Of a stretch of 64,000 bases of DNA, positions 54,053 to 62,231 are shown in pieces. The notes below the pieces were generated by a model. It was given only the letters and a program-made list of their open reading frames with translations. It was not told where the DNA came from and searched no databases. Numbering within the stretch: position 1 is the first letter of the stretch; every line of letters begins with the position of its first letter. Origin of the DNA: Cryobacterium arcticum (lineage in GTDB: Bacteria; Actinomycetota; Actinomycetes; Actinomycetales; Microbacteriaceae); assembly GCF_003185895.1 (NCBI RefSeq), contig NZ_QHLY01000012.1, positions 248,001-312,000 on the forward strand. Direction: 5' to 3'. Position numbers and translations under genes: made by a program.

Positions 54053-54532
54053 CGCGTCGGCCGAGCTGGACCCAGGTTCTGCGGTGTAGATGAGTAGGGA
54101 TAGGCCGGGGTCGGCGACGAGCTCGGCGGCTTCGTAGACCAGGTGGAGGTCGCCGACGACCGGGTGCCGGAAGTGCTTCGTGCCCGTGCCATGATCGCGG
54201 ACGTTGTGGGCGCCCCACCGCGTACGGAACTCCTGGCTGCGAGTGGCCAGTTCACCGACCAGGTCGTGCAAATCCTTGTCGTGGGGGTCCCGTCCCGCTT
54301 CCAGGCGCAGAATTCCAACGGTGATGTCGGCAGCGAGATCCCAGTTCGGGTGGAACGACTCTGAGTGCTCGCGGTCCAGGAAGGTGAATCTGGCCAGATT
54401 GGGCTGTGCGACTTCTCCGCGCCGCAGGCCGGGAACCCGGCGATTCGTGCCCGGCAGCAGGCCGACCTGCTCGGGCTTCACCTTGGCTCGACGCGAGGTC
54501 AGGAAGTCCTGCAGCTGCACCGTGCTCTCCAT
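53999..54532 (-). CDS. MmyB/XRE-type regulator with a large in-frame internal deletion
   Basis: A 177-residue remnant of a class usually about 270-290 residues. The normal start is present (LQDFLTSRRAKVKPEQVGLL, then RRVPGLRRGEVA), but it jumps directly to PNLARFTFLDREHSESFHPN, which normally lies about 100 residues later. Most of the helix-turn-helix and the first half of the MmyB ligand domain are gone. The rest (ADITVGILRLEAGRDPHD through YTAEPGSSSADALQLLGSWA) is well kept. The frame is intact and TAACCT lies 7 bp before the ATG, so a protein could still be made, but it should not bind DNA normally. Confidence 0.75.
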   Translation of the reverse strand: MESTVQLQDFLTSRRAKVKPEQVGLLPGTNRRVPGLRRGEVAQPNLARFTFLDREHSESFHPNWDLAADITVGILRLEAGRDPHDKDLHDLVGELATRSQEFRTRWGAHNVRDHGTGTKHFRHPVVGDLHLVYEAAELVADPGLSLLIYTAEPGSSSADALQLLGSWAATLESADTR

Positions 54533-54539
54533 ATCTTCG

Positions 54540-54545
54540 AGGTTA
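54540..54545 (-). promoter_or_regulatory. -10 box for leaderless deleted-regulator gene
   Basis: TAACCT on the minus strand, 7 bp before the ATG at 54532. Confidence 0.5.
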
Positions 54546-54578
54546 GCCGTGACGCCGTGAACCCGGCTCCGTCGGTGG

Positions 54579-55550
54579 TCAATCAGTACAGAACGGAGCC
54601 TGGGCCACATACGGCGCTTCGAGTGCCCGGACCTCGTCGTCGGTGAGCTGCAGTTCGAGGGCCGCCGCTGCGTCAGCAAGATGGTGCGGCTTCGTGGCAC
54701 CGACGATGGGCGCACTCACGGTGGGCTTGCTGAGCACCCAGGCCAAGGCGATCTGCGCCATCGGCACGCCACGGTCGGCCGCGACCCGCTCGACGGCATC
54801 GATCACCGGGCCGTCAAAGTCAGTGTCGAACGCCTTCGCGACAGTGTCAGCGGCTGAACGGTCGGTGACGACATCGCGGGGCCTGGTCAGCCGGCCCTTG
54901 CCCTGCGGCGAATACGGGATGGCGCCGACACCCATATCGGCACACATCGGTAGCATCTCGCGTTCTTCCTCACGCTTGATCAGGTTGTACTGATCCTGCA
55001 TCGACACGAAGCTGGTCCAGCCGTGAACGGCGGCGGCCGTCTGTAGCTTCGCGAACTGCCAGGCATACATTGATGACGCGCCGAGATAGCGCACCTTGCC
55101 CGCCCGAACGATGTCATGGAGGGCTTCCATCGTCTCCTCGACGGGCACGTCGCTGTCGAAACGGTGAATCTGGTAGAGGTCGATGTAGTCGGTGCCGAGG
55201 CGGCTGAGCGACGCATCCACCTGCTCGAGGATGGCCGCGCGGGAGAGGCCGGACCCTCCGGGACCAGCGTGCATCGTGCCGTTGACTTTGGTAGCCAGAA
55301 CGATCTCTTCTCGGCGGGAGTATCGCCTGACGGCGCGACCCACGTATTCCTCCGACGAGCCGCCCTGGTACACATTCGCGGTGTCCCATAACGTGACGCC
55401 GAGTTCAGCCGCCTGCCGGAAGAACGGTGCTGCGGCTTCCTCGTCGAGGGTCCAGTTGTGCAAGCCGGCATGCGGGTCTCCGTAGCTCATGCAGCCGAGC
55501 CCGATTCGGCTCACGGTGAGCCCGCTTCGGCCAAGTCGGGTGTATTCCAT
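54579..55550 (-). CDS. Aldo/keto reductase
   Basis: A 323-residue NADPH-dependent aldo/keto reductase. The catalytic set is visible: Asp and Tyr in WDTANVYQGGSSEEYVGRAV, Lys in LATKVNG and His in LYQIHRFD; the cofactor loop is in KPTVSAPIVGATKPHHL. AGGAG lies 7 bp before the ATG at 55550. It is upstream of the deleted MmyB-type gene, and such regulators often neighbour the reductases they control. Confidence 0.88.
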   Translation of the reverse strand: MEYTRLGRSGLTVSRIGLGCMSYGDPHAGLHNWTLDEEAAAPFFRQAAELGVTLWDTANVYQGGSSEEYVGRAVRRYSRREEIVLATKVNGTMHAGPGGSGLSRAAILEQVDASLSRLGTDYIDLYQIHRFDSDVPVEETMEALHDIVRAGKVRYLGASSMYAWQFAKLQTAAAVHGWTSFVSMQDQYNLIKREEEREMLPMCADMGVGAIPYSPQGKGRLTRPRDVVTDRSAADTVAKAFDTDFDGPVIDAVERVAADRGVPMAQIALAWVLSKPTVSAPIVGATKPHHLADAAAALELQLTDDEVRALEAPYVAQAPFCTD

Positions 55551-55687
55551 GCTGTGCTCCTGTGTGTTCGCGTGGATTGTGTTCGCGTGGGTGTATTGCG
55601 GTTGTGAGCGACGGTACGCGACTGGCGAAAAACGAGGGAGTCCCTGTCGGGGAATGGCTCGGCTCACGGCTGCTGAGACCCGCGGAA

Positions 55688-56254
55688 TCAGCGCCCTCGG
55701 GCTGCCCTCGCTCGTTCCTTGATGGCCATGATGACGTCAGTCTTGGCGTCGGCGTAGTCGTTCATGTCGTCCCACCGCTTGCTGAGCAGTCTCCTCTTGG
55801 TGTCCTCATAGAGGGCACGGTCCGTCGCATCGGAACGGAGATGGTCACGCAGGAGGAGGTACTCGTGCACGGCAGGATCGTCGTGTTCAAACAGGTGCAC
55901 ATGCACGTCGCGCGTTGGAGTGCGCACGAGGCGATGTCTCGGTTCGCGGACCCGCAGTTCATACCCGGCATCCAAGAGCGCATCGAGGTAGTCCTCTTCG
56001 GCGGTGATGTCGTCCACCGTGACCAGGATGTCGATGATCGGCTTCGCTGCCAGTCCGGGCACCGACGTGGAACCGATGTGCTCGATGCTGATTTTGCCCG
56101 TCGTGACAGCATCGCTGATGCGTCGCTGGTGTTCCAGATAGCTGCTCGCCCATCGTTTGTCATAGCTGTGAAGCTCGAGTTCGAGCGCCTCGGCTCCTCC
56201 GATCAACTCAAGGGTCGTGACATCGGGGCGCCGCGGCGTACGCATTCTGCTCAT
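55688..56254 (-). CDS. GrpB family protein (UPF0157)
   Basis: A 188-residue GrpB/UPF0157 nucleotidyltransferase-fold protein. The family block SIEHIGSTSVPGLAAKPIID is at about residues 58-77, and VHVHLFEHDDPAVHEYLLLR follows. Members have no proven reaction; some are fused to CoaE. The ATG at 56254 has GACAAT 6 bp upstream, and another ATG lies three codons in. Confidence 0.85.
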   Translation of the reverse strand: MSRMRTPRRPDVTTLELIGGAEALELELHSYDKRWASSYLEHQRRISDAVTTGKISIEHIGSTSVPGLAAKPIIDILVTVDDITAEEDYLDALLDAGYELRVREPRHRLVRTPTRDVHVHLFEHDDPAVHEYLLLRDHLRSDATDRALYEDTKRRLLSKRWDDMNDYADAKTDVIMAIKERARAARGR

Positions 56255-56375
56255 AGAGCCATTGTCGCAAGGGGGGCCAGCGAACCAGAAAGAGCGCACA
56301 TGCCGGTCGTAACCATTCGCCGTCGGTCGTAACCGATCGCGGGTGGACTCCGTGAGTTGCTCGCTGCCAAGCGCT

Positions 56376-56394
56376 GGTCGAGCTTGTCGAGACC
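56376..56394. repeat. Dispersed GGTCGAGCTTGTCGAGACC element
   Basis: An exact copy of the 19-bp core of the tandem array at 32782-33152, alone in the 172-bp gap between the GrpB and HNH genes. It is an imperfect palindrome (GGTCGAG/TCGAGACC). Confidence 0.75.
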
Positions 56395-56426
56395 TCGCGA
56401 GCCGGCCTGCGGTCGTTTCGCCTGGG

Positions 56427-57974
56427 TCAGAACGGTGGGTCGTCGGGTACCGGTGGTGACGGGTGGCGTTCGGGTTGGTGCTTCGGTCTGAGGTAGCGGT
56501 CGTCGGCGGCTTGTTTCCGGGGTCGCTGTTCCGCGACTGGTGGTGCGGGTGGGGGTGGGGCGAGTTGGTTGGCGGGGTCGGTGCGGTAGCTGCGTTTGCC
56601 GGGTGAGGTCCAGAGCAGGATTCCGCCGGGTTCCTGGGTGACGGTCCATTGGGAGAGGTGTTTGAGCCGGTGGTGGGGTTCGCAGAGGTGGGCGAGGTTG
56701 TCGTGATCGGTCGGTCCGCCGTCGGCCCAATCAGTGGTGTGGTCGATGTCGGAGCGGATCGCGGGCCGGGAGCAGCCGGGGAACCGGCAGGTCTCATCCC
56801 GCATCCGCAACCAGGTTTTCATGGCTGTGGTGTTCTTGTACTGGGTGGTGCCCAGGGAGAGCACGACGCCGGTTTCGGGGTGGGTGAGCAGCCGGGTGAA
56901 GCCGGGCACGTCGCCGGCGATCCTGCGGGCCGCTTCGGGTGAGATCGGCCCGTAGCCTTCCAGGATCGCCGGTTCGTCGCTGCGGCCGAGGAGGGTGTCC
57001 GCGGTCACGGTGACCATCACCGTGCCGGTCACCCCGGTGCCGAGTCCGGTGCTGGTAATCCCGTCCAGGAGCAGGGCGGCGGTGACATCGGCCCGGAACT
57101 GGTCCAGGCCGCGTTTCTCCGCCTCCAGCGCCTCAACCGCTGACACCCCGGGTTCACCGAACGCATTCTGTGGTCCGTCGGCGGGTGGGGTGGGGTCGCC
57201 GATTTTCTTCAGGCTGGTGGCCATCGAGGTGATCCGGTCGAACGCGGCCGTGGTTTGTTCGGCGGTGCCGTACCAGTGCAGCCAGCCCATGCCGTCGTAG
57301 TCGGCCTCCCAGTACGTGCGCCGGCCGGCGACCGCGGTCTTGGCCCTAGTGACGAGGGATTCCGGGTGCAGTTTCTCCCGCAGTCGGCGGGCTTTCTCCC
57401 TAAACCGGCCGACGGGCATGGTCTTCGCGGCCGGCAGCAGTTGTTCTTCGAACGCAGCCTGGTCCTCGTCCGGCAGGGTGCGCACCTGGTCGACCATCGT
57501 GGTTGCGTGCCGGTAGCTGATCTCTCCCGCCGCCAACGCGTCGAAGGTCGCTGGGGCGTAGTAGTAGAGGAACTGGGCTTCGTCCATCCAACGGTCCACG
57601 GTGCGTTCGGCCACACGGGTCAGGCAGGCGAGCTCGCTGACGATAGTGCGCCGGGCGACCTCCTTGTCTTCCCAGCGGGCAAAAGCGGCGGCGCGGGCCT
57701 GCGCCACGGTCAACGGCGCATCCCGATCGGCGAGCACGGTGGCCGGGCTGGTGCCGTGGAGCTCCTGGGCGACACCTGCTTTCTCGCTCCAGGTTTGCAA
57801 CTCCACCAGGCGTTCCACTTTGCGGGCTTGGGCCTGCGCGATGGCACGATCCTCGATCGCGACCAGTTCGGTTTTGCGGGCCAGTTCGGCCAGGACCCGG
57901 TCGTGCCGGGTGGGCTGCGGAGAGGGAACGTCATCGTCCGGAGCCGGCGGTGGTGCCACGGATGGGCTACTCAT
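56427..57974 (-). CDS. DUF222 protein with C-terminal HNH endonuclease domain
   Basis: A 515-residue protein. DUF222 spans about residues 25-330 (VERLVELQTWSEKAGVAQEL; AARRIAGDVPGFTRLLTHPE), and the HNH motif is CRFPGCSRPAIRSDIDHTTD with HDNLAHLCEPHHRLKH. The Pro-rich tail is probably disordered. DUF222-HNH genes occur in many near-identical copies in Actinobacteria and behave like mobile or repeat-associated genes; their role is unknown. The ATG at 57974 has GACGAT 6 bp upstream. Confidence 0.88.
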   Translation of the reverse strand: MSSPSVAPPPAPDDDVPSPQPTRHDRVLAELARKTELVAIEDRAIAQAQARKVERLVELQTWSEKAGVAQELHGTSPATVLADRDAPLTVAQARAAAFARWEDKEVARRTIVSELACLTRVAERTVDRWMDEAQFLYYYAPATFDALAAGEISYRHATTMVDQVRTLPDEDQAAFEEQLLPAAKTMPVGRFREKARRLREKLHPESLVTRAKTAVAGRRTYWEADYDGMGWLHWYGTAEQTTAAFDRITSMATSLKKIGDPTPPADGPQNAFGEPGVSAVEALEAEKRGLDQFRADVTAALLLDGITSTGLGTGVTGTVMVTVTADTLLGRSDEPAILEGYGPISPEAARRIAGDVPGFTRLLTHPETGVVLSLGTTQYKNTTAMKTWLRMRDETCRFPGCSRPAIRSDIDHTTDWADGGPTDHDNLAHLCEPHHRLKHLSQWTVTQEPGGILLWTSPGKRSYRTDPANQLAPPPPAPPVAEQRPRKQAADDRYLRPKHQPERHPSPPVPDDPPF

Positions 57975-58039
57975 GATGAGATCGTCTCACCTACCACCGA
58001 CACTGACGGGTTCGTCAGAGCCACCCCGCCCACAACATC

Positions 58040-58100
58040 CGCGACCCGTGAGAAAAGCACCGAAAACCCCGGAATTCTGGGGCTTAGGTCACGGCTCGCG
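58040..58100. repeat. 61-bp REP-like hairpin repeat, copy 2
   Basis: Same length and order as the copy at 17584-17644: CGCGACCCGTGAG at one end and TCACGGCTCGCG at the other, with the shared AAGC and CCGAAAA inner parts. It lies between the divergent HNH and polymerase-domain genes. Confidence 0.7.
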
Positions 58101-58136
58101 GGCCCCTGGTGCGTGGCGGGAAGCGGGGGAGATGGC

Positions 58137-58142
58137 TAAGTT
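58137..58142 (+). promoter_or_regulatory. -10 box for leaderless polymerase-domain gene
   Basis: TAAGTT, 6 bp before the ATG at 58149. Confidence 0.55.
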
Positions 58143-58148
58143 GGGCCC

Positions 58149-59171
58149 ATGGCTAGCGAAGCGACCGAAATCACTGTGCCCGGCCCACAGGGCGACAGGG
58201 TCATGCGTGTCTCCAGCCCGAGCCGGGTGCTCTGGCCAGACGACGGCATCACCAAGCTCGACCTGGTGAACTACCTGGTCGAGGTGGGGGAGGCGTTCGT
58301 CGCGGCGAACGGCGACCGTCCGGTCTCGCTGCAGAGATTTCCCGGCGGCATCGACGGTGAACAGTTCTTCTCCAAGAACCCGCCGAAGGGCGCACCGGAG
58401 TTCGTGCGGGCGGTGCCGGTCGTGTATCCGAGCGGGCGCACACATCCGCAGCTCGTGATCGACGAACCCGCCGGCGCGGTCTGGGCCGCGCAAATGAACA
58501 CGGTCGTGTTCCACCCGTGGCCGTCCAGAGCCGAGAACACCGACAATCCCGACCAGCTGCGCATCGACCTCGACCCGCAACCCGGCACCGACTTCGACGA
58601 CGCCATCCCTGTTGCCCTCGAGCTGCGCACAGTGCTGGCGGAGGCCGGCCTCACGGCGTTCATCAAGACGTCCGGCAACCGGGGGCTGCACGTGTTCGCG
58701 CCCATCGAGCCGACCCGCGAGTTCCAGGTCGTGCGGCACGCGGTGATCGGTGCCGCCCGCGAACTGGAACGTCGCCTGCCCGACACCGTCACCACCAACT
58801 GGTGGAAGGAAGAACGCGGCAGCCGCATCTTCGTGGACTTCAACCAGGCCAACCGCGACCGCACCATGGCGGGTGCCTACAGCCCGCGAGCGCTGGCGCA
58901 CGCCTCCGTGTCGTGCCCGATCGGCTGGGATGAGCTGGAGAACACCGACCCGAAGGCGCACACGATCCTCACCGTGCCTGAGCGGCTGCGCACCACGGGC
59001 GATCCCTGGGCCGACATGCACGCGCACCCCGGTCGGATCGACACGCTGCTGGAGTGGTGGGAACGCGACCTGGCCGCGGGCCTCGGCGAGCTGCCGTTCC
59101 CGCCCGACTACCCCAAGATGCCGGGGGAGCCCCCGCGGGTGCAACCCAGCCGGGCTCGCCACGACACGTAG
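58149..59171 (+). CDS. Stand-alone LigD-type polymerase/primase domain protein
   Basis: A 340-residue archaeo-eukaryotic-primase-type polymerase of the LigD PolDom family used in non-homologous end joining. The metal-binding Asp pair is RIDLDP (Asp140, Asp142), and the conserved SGNRGLHVF block is at about 175-183. Ligase and nuclease domains are absent, so it is a single-domain protein that may add nucleotides at DNA ends or work with a separate ligase. No Ku or ligase gene is adjacent. Confidence 0.88.
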   Translation: MASEATEITVPGPQGDRVMRVSSPSRVLWPDDGITKLDLVNYLVEVGEAFVAANGDRPVSLQRFPGGIDGEQFFSKNPPKGAPEFVRAVPVVYPSGRTHPQLVIDEPAGAVWAAQMNTVVFHPWPSRAENTDNPDQLRIDLDPQPGTDFDDAIPVALELRTVLAEAGLTAFIKTSGNRGLHVFAPIEPTREFQVVRHAVIGAARELERRLPDTVTTNWWKEERGSRIFVDFNQANRDRTMAGAYSPRALAHASVSCPIGWDELENTDPKAHTILTVPERLRTTGDPWADMHAHPGRIDTLLEWWERDLAAGLGELPFPPDYPKMPGEPPRVQPSRARHDT

Positions 59172-59289
59172 CCCCACGCCTGTAAGACGGCGAGCGAGCG
59201 GATGCACTCGGCCGCCCCGCAGGAACGTTTGTGCCGGTCAGGGCACACGTCTCCGCCGCGCGGGGGATGCCGGGCGGCCGAATGCTGGC

Positions 59290-59295
59290 TAGCGT
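59290..59295 (+). promoter_or_regulatory. -10 box for leaderless CPBP protease gene
   Basis: TAGCGT, 7 bp before the ATG at 59303. Confidence 0.5.
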
Positions 59296-59302
59296 GGTGG
59301 GT

Positions 59303-60394
59303 ATGACCGCAGCGAACCAGAGCGCACAAAACCAGAGCATCCCGAACCACAGCATCCCGCACGAGAGCCCGGCGAAGTCGGCTGCGGAGCCGGTGCGCCC
59401 GACCTCACCCGGGCCGGCGTCGACGTCGACGCCGGCCCGGGTGCCGTGGACGGCCGTGGTGGTCTTCGTCGTGCTGGCCTGCGGGCTGGCCTGGCTCGTC
59501 TCCCTGCCGCTGTGGTTCGACGGCGGTCTGGCCAACCCGCTCGCGGCCCTGCTGCTGCCCGTGATCATGTTCACCCCCGGCGTGGCGGCCCTCTTCGTGG
59601 TGTTCATGGTGCAGCGCCCGCGCCCGCAACCGATCTCGGAGTACCTCGGGCTCTGGCCGCTGCGCCCGCTGGGTCGCATCATCTGGATGACCGTGTTCGG
59701 CATCATCGGCAGCGCCCTGCTGGTCATCGTGGGCGTCTTCCTGGCCGCAGCCCTGGGCCTGGTGCAGCTCGACCTGGTCACCTTCTCCGGCTTCGCGCAG
59801 GTGCTCCAGGCCGCCAGCCCGATCGAATCACCCGTACCCGTCGGCGTGATCGTGCTGCTGCAGGTGCTCACGATTCCCATTGGAGCGCTCTTCAACGGCA
59901 TCTTCGCCCTGGGGGAAGAGCTCGGTTGGCGCGGCTGGCTGTTGCCGAGCCTGCGTCCGCTCGGCACCTGGCCCGCCCTGCTCATCTCCGGCGCGGTCTG
60001 GGGCTTCTGGCACAGCCCGCTCATCCTGCTCGGCTACAACTTCGGCCAGGCCAACCTGCTGGGCGTCGCCATGATGATCGGCGGATGCGTGTTCTACGGC
60101 GTGCTGATCGGCTGGTTGCGGCTGCGTACGGCATCGATCTGGCCGGCTGTCTTCGCGCACGGCGCGTTCAACGCGGCAGCAGGGTTCCTCCTGCTGGTCG
60201 TGGCCGCCAACAGCACCGCTGACCCCGTGGCCACCGGCCCGCTCGGCTGGGTGGGCTGGATCGTGATGGCGGTCGTGATCGGGGTACTCGTGCTCACCGG
60301 CCAGTTCAGGATCCAGCCGGCCCTGCAGCGACGTACCGCTGCCGCAGCCAGTCAGCCCTCCCCGGTTACGCCGGAGTCGAACCGCCCGGCGTAA
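59303..60394 (+). CDS. CPBP-family (CAAX-like) intramembrane metalloprotease
   Basis: A 363-residue membrane protein with eight or so helices. The motif EELGWRGWLLPSLRP supplies the Glu pair and Arg of the CPBP/Abi signature; GFWHSPLILLGYNF and HGAFNA supply the later His residues. I chose the ATG at 59303 because TAGCGT lies 7 bp before it; the longer frame is unsupported. The N-terminal 45 residues are polar and likely cytoplasmic. The 3' end overlaps the convergent PPOX gene by 29 bp. Confidence 0.85.
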   Translation: MTAANQSAQNQSIPNHSIPHESPAKSAAEPVRPTSPGPASTSTPARVPWTAVVVFVVLACGLAWLVSLPLWFDGGLANPLAALLLPVIMFTPGVAALFVVFMVQRPRPQPISEYLGLWPLRPLGRIIWMTVFGIIGSALLVIVGVFLAAALGLVQLDLVTFSGFAQVLQAASPIESPVPVGVIVLLQVLTIPIGALFNGIFALGEELGWRGWLLPSLRPLGTWPALLISGAVWGFWHSPLILLGYNFGQANLLGVAMMIGGCVFYGVLIGWLRLRTASIWPAVFAHGAFNAAAGFLLLVVAANSTADPVATGPLGWVGWIVMAVVIGVLVLTGQFRIQPALQRRTAAAASQPSPVTPESNRPA

Positions 60395-60773
60395 GCACGA
60401 TCGCCACGCTGGCGGCCGCACTACCGGGGCCGTGGGCGGCCGCGCGTACCGCGGTGAACTGCTCGCCGTACTTCGCCAGCAGCACCTCGTCGAGCCTGGC
60501 GAGAGTCGCCGCGTCCGTGGCCACCGTGGCGTGGGCCGTCACAGCCAAGGCGCCGTCGAGAATGTCACCGCGCATCGAGCAGGCCGTGAGCTCCACCCGG
60601 GCGGTGTGCCCGATGCGCTTGACCTTGCCCGACGTGCCGCCTGTGGTCACGAGCAACCTGTCACCGTCGCGGGCCACCCACACCGGGGTGCCCACCGCGA
60701 TCCCGGTCGTGCGGAAGGTGGAGAGCAGAACGAAGGCCTCGTCGCCGAGCGCGAGCAGCGGATGCACGCTCAT
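60366..60773 (-). CDS. PPOX-class (F420-dependent type) oxidoreductase
   Basis: A 135-residue split-beta-barrel flavin/F420-binding protein (VLLSTFRTTGIAVGTPVWVARDG; VTTGGTSGKVKRIGHTARVE). The pattern is that of the actinobacterial F420 PPOX class. ATGA overlap with folA shows co-translation, so it may share a folate- or redox-related setting. Activity unproven. Confidence 0.83.
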   Translation of the reverse strand: MSVHPLLALGDEAFVLLSTFRTTGIAVGTPVWVARDGDRLLVTTGGTSGKVKRIGHTARVELTACSMRGDILDGALAVTAHATVATDAATLARLDEVLLAKYGEQFTAVRAAAHGPGSAAASVAIVLTPGGSTPA

Positions 60774-61303
60774 CGGGTGCGCTCGTAACTCACGAAGCGA
60801 TAGCGCAGTCCGGTGCGCGAGACCAGCCACTCAGTGGCAGCGGCTTGGCCGAACTCGGTGTCGATCGGGGGAGCGACGGTGTCGCCGGTTGCGTCGAGGT
60901 CGACCTCGGTGATCTCCAGGTGATCGGCCAACGGCAGGGCCTGCCGGTAGATCTCGCCGCCGCCGATGACCCAGGCGGAGACACCCTCGGCCACGTTCGC
61001 CAGCGCCTCTGGCAGCGAGTGGGCGACAACGGCCCCGTCGGCGGTCCAGTCGGCCTGCCGGGTGACCACGATGTTGTCTCGGTCGACGAGCGGGCGGAAC
61101 CGCTCCGGCAGGGAATCCCAGGTGCGGCGACCCATGATCACGGCGCCGCCGAGGGTGAGTTCCTTGAACCGGGCGAGGTCTTCCGGCAGTCGCCACGGGA
61201 TGGTGCCGGCATCGCCGATGACGCCGTTCACGGCCTGTGCCCAGATCAGCCCGATGCGGGCATCCGGCCGGGTCTCGGTCGCCGCGACGACGTCAGACGG
61301 CAA
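60770..61303 (-). CDS. folA: Dihydrofolate reductase
   Basis: A 177-residue DHFR, which reduces dihydrofolate to tetrahydrofolate with NADPH and so recycles the product of thymidylate synthase. Motifs: [16 protein letters not shown] with the catalytic Asp42, GRRTWDSLP, and the C-terminal [12 protein letters not shown] cofactor loop. The start is TTG at 61303, inside the end of thyA (11-bp overlap). Confidence 0.92.
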   Translation of the reverse strand: MPSDVVAATETRPDARIGLIWAQAVNGVIGDAGTIPWRLPEDLARFKELTLGGAVIMGRRTWDSLPERFRPLVDRDNIVVTRQADWTADGAVVAHSLPEALANVAEGVSAWVIGGGEIYRQALPLADHLEITEVDLDATGDTVAPPIDTEFGQAAATEWLVSRTGLRYRFVSYERTR

Positions 61304-62132
61304 CGGGAGCCTTGATGGCGGGGTGGTGCACGTAGTCCACGACCTCGAGGTCGCCGAACTCGTAGTCGAAGATGCTCTCCCGGTCGGCGGTGATCTTCAG
61401 CGTCGGCGCCGGGAACGGCGTGCGGCTGAGCTGCTCGGTGACCTGCTCGAGGTGGTTGGAGTAGATGTGGCAATCTCCGCCGGTCCAGATGAAGTCGCCC
61501 ACCTCCAGTCCGGTTTGGGCGGCCACGAGGTGCGTGAGCAACGCGTAGCTGGCGATGTTGAACGGCACCCCCAGGAAGAGGTCGGCGCTGCGCTGGTAGA
61601 GCTGGCAGGAGAGCTTGCCGTCGGCGACGTAGAACTGGAACAGGGCGTGGCACGGGGCCAGGGCCATCTCGGGGATGTCGGCGACGTTCCAGGCCGACAC
61701 GATGATGCGGCGGGAGTCCGGGTTGGCCTTGAGGGTCTCGATCACCTGGGCGATCTGGTCGATGTGGCCGCCGTTCGGGGTGGGCCAGGATCGCCACTGC
61801 ACGCCGTAGACCGGGCCGAGTTCGCCCTGCTCGTCGGCCCATTCGTTCCAGATGCGCACGCCGTGCTCCTGCAACCAGCCCACGTTGCTCTCGCCGCGCA
61901 GGAACCACAGCAGCTCATAGGCCACCGACGGGAAATGCACCCGCTTGGTGGTGATGAGCGGGAAGCCCTCACTCAGGTCGAAGCGCAGCTGGGCGCCGAA
62001 CACGCTCAGGGTGCCGGTGCCGGTACGGTCGGCCTTGTTCGCGCCGGTTTCCAGAACCAGCCGGAGCAGGTCCTCATACGGAGTGGCGATGCTGCTGGCC
62101 TCGGATGCGCTGGTGTCAGGCTGACTGTTCAT
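61293..62132 (-). CDS. thyA: Thymidylate synthase
   Basis: A 279-residue ThyA, which methylates dUMP to dTMP with methylene-tetrahydrofolate. The catalytic Cys161 is in [20 protein letters not shown] and [20 protein letters not shown] are typical. It is first in the operon thyA-folA-PPOX. TAGATT lies 7 bp before the ATG at 62132, a leaderless-type start. Confidence 0.96.
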   Translation of the reverse strand: MNSQPDTSASEASSIATPYEDLLRLVLETGANKADRTGTGTLSVFGAQLRFDLSEGFPLITTKRVHFPSVAYELLWFLRGESNVGWLQEHGVRIWNEWADEQGELGPVYGVQWRSWPTPNGGHIDQIAQVIETLKANPDSRRIIVSAWNVADIPEMALAPCHALFQFYVADGKLSCQLYQRSADLFLGVPFNIASYALLTHLVAAQTGLEVGDFIWTGGDCHIYSNHLEQVTEQLSRTPFPAPTLKITADRESIFDYEFGDLEVVDYVHHPAIKAPVAV

Positions 62133-62139
62133 TGGCTCA

Positions 62140-62145
62140 AATCTA
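62140..62145 (-). promoter_or_regulatory. -10 box for leaderless thyA operon
   Basis: TAGATT on the minus strand, 7 bp before the ATG at 62132. Confidence 0.55.
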
Positions 62146-62219
62146 CCCGGTGCGCAGCACGATTAAGGTGTTGCTGCGGGTCTGGCCGTCATATCCGTAA
62201 TACCCGCCCGCATCCTCGG

Positions 62220-62225
62220 TAGCAT
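62220..62225 (+). promoter_or_regulatory. -10 box for leaderless amidotransferase gene
   Basis: TAGCAT, 6 bp before the GTG at 62232. Confidence 0.55.
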
Positions 62226-62231
62226 GGGCCC

